A program made the translations under genes and the position numbers. This document shows positions 7,724 to 14,516 of a stretch of DNA of 15,522 bases, in pieces (the stretch's first letter is position 1; each line of letters begins with the position of its first letter). Source of the stretch: CBFGWV01 sp965652545. Its GTDB lineage: Bacteria; Pseudomonadota; Gammaproteobacteria; Competibacterales; Competibacteraceae. Under the pieces are notes generated by a model. It saw only the letters and a program-made list of their open reading frames with translations, ran no database searches and was not told the origin of the DNA. The stretch lies in contig CBFGWV010000095.1 in NCBI GenBank assembly GCA_965652545.1, forward strand, positions 1-15,522. The letters are read 5' to 3'.

Positions 7724-8196
7724 ACCCTGCCCTCTTTGATCGCGCGCCGTTCGTCGGCCTTCTGGCGCACTACCCGCAGCCACGAGGAGGTGTCTTTGAG
7801 CTGGAAATCCACTGGCTTTTGCACCATCTGGATAGCGACGCCCTTGTGCATGTTCTGGCTGCCGGCCCAGGCCTCCACCCAGACGCAGCGCATCTCGGGC
7901 TTGACCTCGCAGTGGCCATTGGCGCGCACACCGCCGCACGGACCGTTGCGTAGGTTCTTGGGGCAGTTCATGGGGCAGGACATGCCGGTGGAGCTCAGGG
8001 CACACTGACCGCACATCTTGCAATCGAACAGCAGGCCTTTGACGTTACGCTCGAACAGCGCGACCGGTTTTTCCAGGCGCTCGTAGCCGAGCTTGCGCAA
8101 CACCGGGTCGAGCGAGACGAACACGCTCTCCATATTCGAATAAAGCCATTCCATCAGGCGGGAATGCCGCACCGACCAGCGCCGAACTGCATACAT
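7720..8196 (-). CDS. metV: MetV-like MTHFR C-terminal domain protein, cysteine-rich
   Basis: This 158-residue protein matches the methylenetetrahydrofolate reductase C-terminal (MetV) family, the partner of MetF in acetogens and in many corrinoid-linked C1 clusters. It has eight cysteines at 59, 62, 65, 74, 78, 87, 96 and 104 in the pattern CKMCGQC...CPMNCPKNLRNGPCGG, then RCVWVEAW, consistent with iron-sulfur clusters. It probably gives MetF a route to an electron carrier other than direct NAD(P)H. The ATG at 8196 is preceded by GGAG 11 bases away. It is translationally coupled to metF through a 4-base overlap and follows the small 'virulence factor' gene after a 97-bp gap in which I see no clear signal. 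Family identity is secure; the electron partner is unknown. Confidence 0.87.
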   Translation of the reverse strand: MYAVRRWSVRHSRLMEWLYSNMESVFVSLDPVLRKLGYERLEKPVALFERNVKGLLFDCKMCGQCALSSTGMSCPMNCPKNLRNGPCGGVRANGHCEVKPEMRCVWVEAWAGSQNMHKGVAIQMVQKPVDFQLKDTSSWLRVVRQKADERRAIKEGRV

Positions 8197-8293
8197 GACG
8201 CTTCACTCTCCATCGACCGTCGTTATCGTGGCCAGGTGTGAACGGCAACACGTCGTCCCCGCCACCCATCGCTTTTCAGTCTGTCGTCCACTC

Positions 8294-8605
8294 TCAGGCC
8301 GGTTCAGCCGGACGCAGTCCTTTTGCTTTGATGATCCGCTCAAGCAGCTCATCGTCGTAAGCCGCCTCCAGGCGCTCGGCCTCGGCCGCGACTTCGGCGT
8401 CGAGATCGTCACCGCAATCCCTGGATACGCGCCGCCAGTCTTCCAGATACGCATCGGAGCTGCCTTTCCCGGCGCGCATCGCAGCCCTATCGATTGCGAC
8501 CTGGAAGCGATCGGACAATTGCACCTTGGCGCTTTCCCGTCCGCGCTTGGCAATGATCTGGGCAGGTATGTCGCGCCAGAATACGGTGATCAGCTTTGCG
8601 GCCAC
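8294..8605 (-). CDS. Small 'virulence factor' family protein (PF13769-type), function unknown
   Basis: The product is 103 residues, soluble and highly charged, opening with KLITVFWRDIPAQI and followed by a helical-looking segment with AIDRAAMRAGKGSSDAYLEDWRR. It resembles small proteins labelled 'virulence factor' in databases, a misleading name: they are commonly found in corrinoid/C1 clusters with MetF, MetV and DUF1638 genes. The start is a GTG at 8605, supported by a strong GAGGGAG ribosome site 8 bases upstream and by a 16-bp overlap with the end of the DUF1638 gene. No catalytic motif, cysteine pair or membrane segment is obvious apart from one cysteine. A structural or assembly role in the MetF/MetV or corrinoid complex is possible but unproven. 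Confidence 0.72.
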   Translation of the reverse strand: MAAKLITVFWRDIPAQIIAKRGRESAKVQLSDRFQVAIDRAAMRAGKGSSDAYLEDWRRVSRDCGDDLDAEVAAEAERLEAAYDDELLERIIKAKGLRPAEPA

Positions 8606-9207
8606 GCGGTGTGCTCCCTCGCCTTTGTCACACGGTCCGGCAGCACGCCGTATCCGGTGTCGATACGTTCAAAAGACAACCCGAGACGTTCGGCACAGAC
8701 CCGGGCGGCGTCGGTCAGTACCGGATCAGCGGTCTGAGCCAGGTAGACGAGCCGGGTGTAGTGCCCGAAGTACATCGGCATGAGTTCGGGATGGCGGTCC
8801 AGGCCCAGCCCGCGGACGATCAGCCGGTCGAAATGACGCACCAGGAAATCGGTCAGGTACAGCGTGCCCAGTTCGGCCTCCGCCAGTGCCTCGAAACGCT
8901 CCAGGCCAGCAAAAAAGGCGTAGCAATGGGCGCCGGGGAGCCGCTCAACCCCATGGCGGCGCAGCACATCGTCGAGCAGACCGCCGGTCCCGCAATCCGC
9001 ATACGCGGCGAAGAACCGGCTATGGCCCTGAGCCCGGGCGGACTCGATGGCTGCTTCCATGGCGGCCGGGATTTTCTCCGGCCGGTTGTGCAACTCGGCC
9101 GGCAGGCACTGGATTTTGACATCCTGCCAACCGTTGGCCCGGATGATCGCGACCAGCTCCCGAGCGATGGCACCGCAGGCAATGATGACAAGCGGTGCAC
9201 TGCTCAT
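8590..9207 (-). CDS. DUF1638 family protein, C1/corrinoid operon associated
   Basis: This 205-residue protein resembles the DUF1638 family of unknown function, whose members recur near corrinoid methyltransferase genes in archaea and bacteria. It starts with a Rossmann-like strand and turn (PLVIIACGAIARE), then CLPAELHNRPEKI (about 34-46), YADCGTGG (69-76), AHCYAFF (93-99) and a conserved-looking YFGHYTRLVYL (146-156). Cysteines 11, 34, 72 and 95 fall in these conserved-looking blocks and might bind metal or act as thiols, which is inference only. The ATG at 9207 has GGGAG 7 bases upstream; the longer open frame has no support and runs into the corrinoid gene. It sits 22 bp after the corrinoid protein gene and overlaps the next gene by 16 bp. 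Confidence 0.78.
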   Translation of the reverse strand: MSSAPLVIIACGAIARELVAIIRANGWQDVKIQCLPAELHNRPEKIPAAMEAAIESARAQGHSRFFAAYADCGTGGLLDDVLRRHGVERLPGAHCYAFFAGLERFEALAEAELGTLYLTDFLVRHFDRLIVRGLGLDRHPELMPMYFGHYTRLVYLAQTADPVLTDAARVCAERLGLSFERIDTGYGVLPDRVTKAREHTAWPQS

Positions 9208-9229
9208 GGCCGACTCCCTGGGCGGCCGA

Positions 9230-9937
9230 TCAGGCCCGCGCCGCGGCGCGCTTCTTGAAGATGAGTTCCTTGGCCATCTCCACCGCGACGGCGGCATCGC
9301 GGCAGTAGGCGTCGGCACCCACGGCCTTGCCGAATGCTTCATTCAGTGGCGCACCGCCCACCAGTACGATGTAGTCGTCGCGGATACCCTTCTCCACCAT
9401 GGTGTCGATGACCACCTTCATGTACGGCATGGTCGTCGTCAGCAGGGCTGACATGCCGAGGATCTCGGGCTTGTGCTTCTCCAGCGCTTCCAGGTAGTTC
9501 TCGACCGGGTTGTTGATGCCGATGTCGATGACCTCGAAGCCGGCGCCTTCCATCATCATGGACACCAGATTCTTGCCGATGTCATGGATGTCACCCTTGA
9601 CGGTGCCGATGACCATCTTGCCGATGGTCTCCGCGCCGGTCTCGGCCAGCAGCGGACGCAGGATGCCCATGCCGCCCTTCATGGCGTTTGCGGCCATGAG
9701 GACTTCAGGGACAAACAGGATGCCGTCGCGGAAATCGACACCGACGATGCGCATGCCCTCGACCAGCGCGTCGCTGAGGACCTTGCTCGGGTCCCAACCG
9801 CGCTCGAGCAGGATCCGCGTGCCCTCTTCGATCTCTTCGCGCAGGCCGTTATAGAGATCGTCATGCATCTGTTCGACGAGCTCGTCGTCGTCCAGGGTGC
9901 TCAGATCCAACTCGTCGTCGTAATTCTCGTCGGCCAT
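9230..9937 (-). CDS. Corrinoid (B12-binding) methyl-carrier protein, MtbC/MtgC-like
   Basis: The protein carries the methyl group on a cobalamin cofactor between a substrate methyltransferase and the methyl-H4F methyltransferase. Its 235 residues comprise an acidic N-terminus, a helical cap (about 20-105) and a Rossmann B12-binding domain (about 108-230). The base-on-His motif D-x-H-x-x-G is GDIHDIG, with His118 as the expected lower cobalt ligand, followed by SALLTTTMP and VGGAPLN. The length fits MtbC/MttC/MtgC-type corrinoid proteins; which substrate it serves cannot be read from sequence. I chose the ATG at 9937 with GGGGA upstream over a TTG seven codons earlier. It is first in the minus-strand block and divergent from purU. 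No substrate-specific methyltransferase gene is present beside it, which is unusual. Confidence 0.93.
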   Translation of the reverse strand: MADENYDDELDLSTLDDDELVEQMHDDLYNGLREEIEEGTRILLERGWDPSKVLSDALVEGMRIVGVDFRDGILFVPEVLMAANAMKGGMGILRPLLAETGAETIGKMVIGTVKGDIHDIGKNLVSMMMEGAGFEVIDIGINNPVENYLEALEKHKPEILGMSALLTTTMPYMKVVIDTMVEKGIRDDYIVLVGGAPLNEAFGKAVGADAYCRDAAVAVEMAKELIFKKRAAARA

Positions 9938-10246
9938 CGCCGTGTCCCCATCATCCAAAGTGGTCTCGCCCGGCCCTTTTGACTGACGCCGGGAGGTGGC
10001 ACGTAGTTTGAAAACCGGGGGGGTTGGCTGCTAGCGCCGCGGCGACACGACGATTCCCAAACGCGACACCGGGAAAATGCCGTCATGCCGCGACGTTGCG
10101 CGCTTTTCAGGGTCGTCGCCGCACCGACAGCGACAGTCGCCGAGGGGTAAACAAGCGGGGCGCGGCGGAGTACGCTTACCGCGCTGTGAAAAACCTGCGC
10201 GGCCAGGTTGCACAATACGCATCTCGATTCACTACGGGGTTCAGCC
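9938..10246. promoter_or_regulatory. Divergent intergenic region between corrinoid operon and purU
   Basis: This 309-bp stretch must contain the start signals for both the minus-strand C1 operon and purU. I see no sigma-70 promoter that I would defend on either strand. Visible structure: CCCGGC/GCCGGG arms at 9969-9974 and 9988-9993, GCGCGG/CCGCGC arms at 10160-10165 and 10179-10184, and a perfect palindrome at 10192-10209 listed separately. No cobalamin, glycine or SAM riboswitch core could be recognised, and no credible open frame fills the gap. Confidence 0.5.
10192..10209. promoter_or_regulatory. Palindrome AACCTG-N6-CAGGTT, possible operator upstream of purU
   Basis: A perfect 6-bp inverted repeat with a 6-base spacer lies 37 bases before the purU ATG, within the divergent region. 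Its dimension suits a dimeric regulator, and it could equally be a weak RNA hairpin in the purU leader. No matching copy was noticed elsewhere in the window. Confidence 0.3.
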
Positions 10247-11125
10247 ATGAGCGTCACCACCGAAGCCAAACATCAATACATCCTGACCGCGAGCTGCCCG
10301 GCCGCGCACCGCCAGGTGTCGACCATCTCCAGCTTCGTGGCCGACCGTGGCGGCTACATCATGGAGCTGAACCAGTTCGACGATACCGAGGCGGGCAACT
10401 TCTTTATCCGCCTGGTGTTTCGCAGAGACCCGCAGGGCAGCCCCAGCATCGAGACGATCCGCAAGGAATTCGAACCCATCGCGGCCGAGTTCCGCATGCA
10501 TCACTGGGGCATCCACGATACGACCCGCCACCCGCGGGTGCTGATCATGGTGTCCAAGTTCGATCATTGCCTCGAGGACCTCCTGTACCGCAAGCGCATG
10601 GGCGAACTGCACATGGAGATCCCCGCCATCGTGTCCAACCACCCGGACCTGGCCCCGATCGCCGAACGCAACGGCATCCCCTACATCCACCTGCCGGTGA
10701 GCGCGGACACGAAGGCGCAGCAGGAAGCGCGACTGCTTGAGATCATCGAGGAGACACGCACCGACCTCGTGGTGCTTGCGCGCTACATGCAGGTGATGAG
10801 CGACACGATGTGCGAGCGGCTGGCTGGCCGTGCCATCAACATTCACCACTCGTTCCTGCCGGGCTTCAAGGGCGCCAAGCCGTATCACCAGGCGCATGTC
10901 CGGGGCGTGAAGCTGATCGGCGCGACGGCGCACTATGTCACCGCGGACCTGGACGAAGGCCCGATCATCGAACAGGTCGTCGAGCGGGTCGACCACACCT
11001 ATCATGCCGAGCATCTGGTGGCCGCCGGACGCGACTCGGAATGCATGGCCCTGGCGCGGGCAGTGCACTACCACATTACACACCGCGTGTTCATCAATGG
11101 GCACAAGACGGTGGTATTTCGTTGA
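10247..11125 (+). CDS. purU: Formyltetrahydrofolate deformylase
   Basis: PurU hydrolyses 10-formyl-tetrahydrofolate to formate and free tetrahydrofolate. The 292-residue product has an N-terminal ACT domain (about residues 8-90) and a C-terminal formyltransferase-like hydrolase domain. The catalytic trio appears as Asn198 and His200 in NIHHSFLPGFKGAKPYHQA and Asp236 in TADLDEGPIIEQ. Length is close to E. coli PurU (280). I chose the ATG at 10247 (ACGGGG upstream); a TTG 13 codons earlier is the only longer option and overlaps the palindrome. Beside folD and opposite MetF and a corrinoid protein, its role here is probably to release formate at the end of methyl oxidation rather than to supply purine synthesis, as PurU does in chloromethane-utilising methylotrophs. 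Confidence 0.95.
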   Translation: MSVTTEAKHQYILTASCPAAHRQVSTISSFVADRGGYIMELNQFDDTEAGNFFIRLVFRRDPQGSPSIETIRKEFEPIAAEFRMHHWGIHDTTRHPRVLIMVSKFDHCLEDLLYRKRMGELHMEIPAIVSNHPDLAPIAERNGIPYIHLPVSADTKAQQEARLLEIIEETRTDLVVLARYMQVMSDTMCERLAGRAINIHHSFLPGFKGAKPYHQAHVRGVKLIGATAHYVTADLDEGPIIEQVVERVDHTYHAEHLVAAGRDSECMALARAVHYHITHRVFINGHKTVVFR

Positions 11126-11256
11126 GCGTTTTAAGTTTTATGTGTTAAGCGGTTTGGATGGGCCACTGGGCCATGCCTCTAAAACAAGACGATGACACAA
11201 TCCGACTTCCCCCAAGCTCATGGAACTTAAAACTTAACACTTAAAACTTAAAACTC
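11126..11256. repeat. AT-rich inverted repeat built of 7-bp units between purU and folD
   Basis: Left arm 11129-11149 and right arm 11233-11253 are reverse complements over 21 bases with a single mismatch, and further pairs occur at 11128/11254 and 11126/11256. The right arm belongs to a tandem heptamer array at 11224-11255: four units of AACTTAA (one varied to CACTTAA) plus a partial AACT. The left arm is three heptamers of the opposite orientation (TTTTAAG, TTTTATG, TGTTAAG). The arms enclose about 83 bases of ordinary sequence that include the direct repeat TGGGCCAC/TGGGCCAT. It starts directly after the purU stop and ends 19 bases before folD. It may be a MITE-like dispersed element or a large transcript hairpin; its composition contrasts sharply with the GC-rich flanks. 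Confidence 0.8.
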
Positions 11257-11275
11257 GCCTTATCAAGGAGTAGCA

Positions 11276-12157
11276 ATGGCCGAAATTATCGACGGCAAGC
11301 AGTTCGCGGCGGACTTGCGCAAACGCATGGCATCCGCGGTAGAGACGCTGGTCGGCCAGCATGGTGTCAAACCAGGGCTGGCCGTGGTGCTGGTGGGCGA
11401 GGATCCCGCCAGTCAGGTATATGTGCACAACAAGGCCAAGCAAGCGGCCGAAGTGGGCATGAACAGTTTCGAGCATCGCCTGCCGGCGGACACGGACCAA
11501 GCCACCTTGATGGCACTGGTGCAGGAGCTGAATGCGGACCCCGTCGTGCACGGGATCCTGGTCCAATTACCGTTGCCCGCCCATCTGGACTCGGAGGCGG
11601 TGCTGGATGCCATCGACCCGGCCAAGGATGTCGACGGTTTCCACCCCATCAACGTCGGTCGTCTGGCGGTCGGCAAGAACGCCCTTGTGCCCTGTACGCC
11701 GTTGGGCTGTCTTCTGTTGCTGAAAGACAGGCTCGGCTCCCTGGCCGGCCTCAATGCGGTGGTCGTGGGACGTTCGAATATCGTGGGCAAGCCCATGGCG
11801 CAGTTGCTGATCAAAGAAAGCGCGACGGTCACGGTGGCACACTCCAAGACCGCCGATCTGCCAGGCGTCTGCCGCAGCGCGGATATCCTGATCGCTGCGG
11901 TCGGGCGACCGGAGATGATCCCCGGCGATTGGATCAAGCCCGGTGCAACGGTCATCGATGTGGGCATCAACCGGATCGCCACGCCCGAAGGTAAGAACCG
12001 CTTGGTCGGCGATGTGCATTTCGAGTCTGCGGCCAAGGTCGCCGGCGCCATAACCCCCGTCCCCGGCGGCGTGGGCCCGATGACCATCGCCTGCCTGCTG
12101 CGCAACACCATCACTGCGGCCTGCGCGATTCACAAGCTGCCCGACCCGATGGCGTAA
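11276..12157 (+). CDS. folD: Methylenetetrahydrofolate dehydrogenase/methenyltetrahydrofolate cyclohydrolase
   Basis: FolD is a bifunctional cytosolic enzyme converting methylene-H4F through methenyl-H4F to 10-formyl-H4F with NADP. The 293-residue product matches E. coli FolD along its length. Tyr49 and catalytic Lys53 lie in SQVYVHNKAKQA, followed by ILVQLPLP, the signature KDVDGFHPINVGRL, the nucleotide-binding VVVGRSNIVGKP, GDWIKPGATVIDVGIN, and the C-terminal PVPGGVGPMT. The ATG has an excellent AAGGAG ribosome site. It lies 150 bp after purU, separated by the AT-rich inverted repeat, and 22 bp before folC. In this setting it supplies the middle steps between MetF and PurU. It may be a second, pathway-dedicated copy, which only the whole genome can show. 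Confidence 0.97.
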   Translation: MAEIIDGKQFAADLRKRMASAVETLVGQHGVKPGLAVVLVGEDPASQVYVHNKAKQAAEVGMNSFEHRLPADTDQATLMALVQELNADPVVHGILVQLPLPAHLDSEAVLDAIDPAKDVDGFHPINVGRLAVGKNALVPCTPLGCLLLLKDRLGSLAGLNAVVVGRSNIVGKPMAQLLIKESATVTVAHSKTADLPGVCRSADILIAAVGRPEMIPGDWIKPGATVIDVGINRIATPEGKNRLVGDVHFESAAKVAGAITPVPGGVGPMTIACLLRNTITAACAIHKLPDPMA

Positions 12158-12179
12158 ACGAGCATCCGCGGGGGCTAGG

Positions 12180-13514
12180 ATGAAAGATTCCGCACCGCGG
12201 CTGCTGGCTCGTTTGATTCGTCCAGACGCGCGCCCGTACCCGATTCGGGCTGCGCACGGGCGAGACGCCCTGGATGCCATACTGGCCGCCGTGGGCCAGC
12301 CCCAGCACGGGCTGCCGGTCATCCAGATCGTCGGCTCGAAAGGCAAGGGTTCCACCGCCTTGATGATCGAGGCCTTGCTGCGGGCCGGCACGGCGCGTGT
12401 GGGGACGTTCACCTCCCCACACCTCTCGCGCTGGAGCGAGCGCATCCGACTCGATGGCGTACCCTGCGCGGACACCGTGTTCGCCGATCTACTGCATCGC
12501 GTAGAGCGAGTCTGCGATGCCGAACCCGAGGCGACGCGGGGGCTGCGCTTCTTCGATGCCCTCACCGCTGCCGCGCTGGTTCTGTTCCACGAGCAGGGCG
12601 TCGACTGGGCAGTCATCGAGGCCGGCCTGGGCGGCGTTCACGATGCCACCGCCGTGGTCACGCCACAGGCTGTGGTGCTTACCACCGTGGAGCGGGAACA
12701 TACTGCTGAACTGGGTGAGGATCCGGCCGGCATCGCCCGCGAAAAAGCCGGGATACTGCGCAGTGGCGTACCACTGACGCTTGGGCGGCTTAGCGCGGCG
12801 GCCCGGAATGCCGCACTGGCCATCGCGCACGAGCGAGGCTGTCCGGTACTCGAGCTTGGTCATGATCTAAACGCCGAACACACCCTCGCCGGCAACGGCC
12901 AGACAGTGCGCGTGGCAGGCCCTTGGGGAACCTATCAAGGTGACTCGCCCCTGCTTTTCCCCCATCTGGCGGACACGCTCGTCCTGGCCATGGGCACGCT
13001 GTGGCAAGCCGGTTGCCCGATGCCCAACAAGGCGGATCTGGATTCCATACTGCGCACGCTGAGCCTGCCCGCGCGCTGCGAATGGGTCAGCGAGCAGCCG
13101 CGCATCATGGTGGATGCCGCACACACCGCGGACTCGTTGCGTTCGACAGTACGAACCCTGGCCGCCGCGGGGCACCCCAATCCCCACCTGCTGCTGGGGT
13201 TCAGCGCCGGCAAGCCTCTGCAAGCCCTGCTCGATGTGCTGCCGGCATCGCCGCACATTACGCTGACGCAAGCGGACACAACGCGGTCCGCCACGGTCGA
13301 TGCACTGGCCGAGGTGTTTCGCGCAAGCGCGCGCTGGCCGCGGATCGAGCCGTGCGGCGATCCCCACCTGGCCCTGGCGCTCGCCCTGGCCGCATTGCCA
13401 CCGGGGGGTACCTTGCTGGTCACCGGCTCCGTCTACCTGGCGGGCGTTGTTCGCGAGGCGCTCAGCGTGCCGCCACCGGTACCGCCACGCGCGGTCGACT
13501 CGGCCCCGAGCTGA
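12180..13514 (+). CDS. folC: Folylpolyglutamate synthase/dihydrofolate synthase family (Mur ligase fold)
   Basis: FolC adds glutamate to folates using ATP. The 444-residue product has P-loop GSKGKGST (52-59), TSPHLSRWSERIRLDG (78-93), EAGLGGVHDATA (147-158) and AREKAGI with the likely carbamylated Lys (186-192). Length is normal for the family. Two motifs depart from the usual FolC form: LTTVEREHTAELG stands where a ...DHTEILG-type motif is typical, and VDAAHTADS (311-319) replaces the common DGAHNP. It may therefore be a specialised or diverged copy such as the FolC2 genes of methylotroph clusters. The ATG at 12180 follows folD by 22 bp with GGGGG upstream, so the two are probably co-transcribed. 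Its 3' end overlaps the convergent EamA gene by 53 bp. Confidence 0.9.
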   Translation: MKDSAPRLLARLIRPDARPYPIRAAHGRDALDAILAAVGQPQHGLPVIQIVGSKGKGSTALMIEALLRAGTARVGTFTSPHLSRWSERIRLDGVPCADTVFADLLHRVERVCDAEPEATRGLRFFDALTAAALVLFHEQGVDWAVIEAGLGGVHDATAVVTPQAVVLTTVEREHTAELGEDPAGIAREKAGILRSGVPLTLGRLSAAARNAALAIAHERGCPVLELGHDLNAEHTLAGNGQTVRVAGPWGTYQGDSPLLFPHLADTLVLAMGTLWQAGCPMPNKADLDSILRTLSLPARCEWVSEQPRIMVDAAHTADSLRSTVRTLAAAGHPNPHLLLGFSAGKPLQALLDVLPASPHITLTQADTTRSATVDALAEVFRASARWPRIEPCGDPHLALALALAALPPGGTLLVTGSVYLAGVVREALSVPPPVPPRAVDSAPS

Positions 13515-14367
13515 AAGCCACCACATTGCCCACGACCACCAGAACAAGTCCGACGACCGCCACGGGCGTCCAGCGATAACCTTCCAGCCAAGTGGACAGG
13601 GCCAAGGCCACGACCGGGAACAGCACGGTGGCATACGCCGCCTTCTGGGCACCGATCCGTCCCACCAGCGTCAGGTAAGCCGTGAAGCCGATCACCGAAC
13701 CGGGTATGGCGAGATAGACCAAAGCACCCAGATACGTGGCATCCAGATCAATCCGCAATGGCGCGCCGCTGACCACAGCCGCAACCATGAGCAGACCGAC
13801 GCCGTAGCCCATGGCGCGCGCATTGGTCACCCAGGGCGACAGGCCTCGCGCCTGCAGCGTCGTGGACAGCAGGTTACCAAGGGAGAAGCAGTACGTCCCA
13901 AGCAACGCCAATGACGTCCCGGCCAGCGTCGGCCACAAACCGCGCTCCAGTTGCATGCCCGGCAGGAACAACCCAGCCAGCCCCAGCATCCCGAGCGCCC
14001 CGCCGGTCACCACCCGCGAACGGATCGGCAGCCCCAGGAACAACCTGCCGTTCAAGGCGTTCCACACTGCGGCGGTCGAGAACACCACCGATACCAGACC
14101 GCTGGGTATATAGCCGGTCGCCGAGTAAAAGCAGAGAAAATTGATGCCAAACAGGCACAAGCCCTGCAGTGCCAGCAACGGGTGATCACGCCAAGCCGGC
14201 GCCTGCCGTCGCGTACCGGCCAGAGACCACAGCCAGATGACCGCAGCGGCGAGCGCGAAGCGATACACGATGGACCAGATCACCGGCACCTCACCCAACT
14301 GCAAGGCGATGGCAATCCAAGTGGTGCCCCAGATCAGGACGACAAGGGCGTAGAGGCCGATACTCAT
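13462..14367 (-). CDS. EamA/DMT-superfamily permease
   Basis: The 301-residue protein is almost wholly hydrophobic, with about ten predicted membrane helices in two repeated halves of five, the layout of the EamA drug/metabolite transporter family. Typical signs are the N-terminal LIWGTTWIAI motif, the ATGYIPSGLVSVVFSTAAVWNAL segment of helices 3-4, and ALSTWLEGYRWTPVAVVGLVLVVVGNVV near the C-terminus. Members export or import amino acids, metabolites or drugs, and substrate cannot be inferred. The ATG at 14367 has only a weak upstream purine stretch. It converges on folC with a 53-bp antisense overlap and diverges from the AraC-type regulator, which may control it. Confidence 0.88.
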   Translation of the reverse strand: MSIGLYALVVLIWGTTWIAIALQLGEVPVIWSIVYRFALAAAVIWLWSLAGTRRQAPAWRDHPLLALQGLCLFGINFLCFYSATGYIPSGLVSVVFSTAAVWNALNGRLFLGLPIRSRVVTGGALGMLGLAGLFLPGMQLERGLWPTLAGTSLALLGTYCFSLGNLLSTTLQARGLSPWVTNARAMGYGVGLLMVAAVVSGAPLRIDLDATYLGALVYLAIPGSVIGFTAYLTLVGRIGAQKAAYATVLFPVVALALSTWLEGYRWTPVAVVGLVLVVVGNVVAFSSGPSRPRVAVPVAAR

Positions 14368-14425
14368 TGACGATCACTCGCTGGCTGTTGCGCTTCCCTA
14401 GCGTTGCGTGATTGCCGTATCGGCC

Positions 14426-14452
14426 ACTATCGGCAAACTGCGTCGTTGTCAA
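14426..14452 (-). promoter_or_regulatory. Candidate sigma-70 promoter for the EamA permease
   Basis: On the minus strand a perfect TTGACA lies at 14452-14447. A GATAGT (four of six consensus -10 bases) is found at 14431-14426, at a short 15-base spacing; TAGTGG at 17 bases is a poorer alternative. It sits about 60 bases upstream of the permease ATG inside the 149-bp region shared with the divergent AraC-type gene. No good promoter was recognised for the regulator itself. Confidence 0.35.
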
Positions 14453-14516
14453 AATCCTGCGCTTTTTTATCGCAGCCTCACCCGACGGCTGTGGGATCTG
14501 CCCGTACACTTCAGCC

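Noticed and set aside
8590..9342. Longer start for the DUF1638 gene, 45 codons upstream
   Set aside because: The extension overlaps the corrinoid gene in another frame, is Arg/Pro/Ser-rich and lacks a ribosome site, whereas the ATG at 9207 has GGGAG at good spacing.
10135..10170. CGCCGAGGGGTAAACAAGCGGGG resembling a piece of a glycine riboswitch upstream of purU
   Set aside because: The expected GGAGAG and CTCTCAGG blocks are missing and no fitting helix could be drawn.
11156..11176. GGGCCACTGGGCC resembling the GCCACTG element of a cobalamin riboswitch
   Set aside because: No B12 box or other conserved riboswitch blocks follow, and the motif lies between purU and folD, which are not cobalamin genes. 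It is part of a simple direct repeat.
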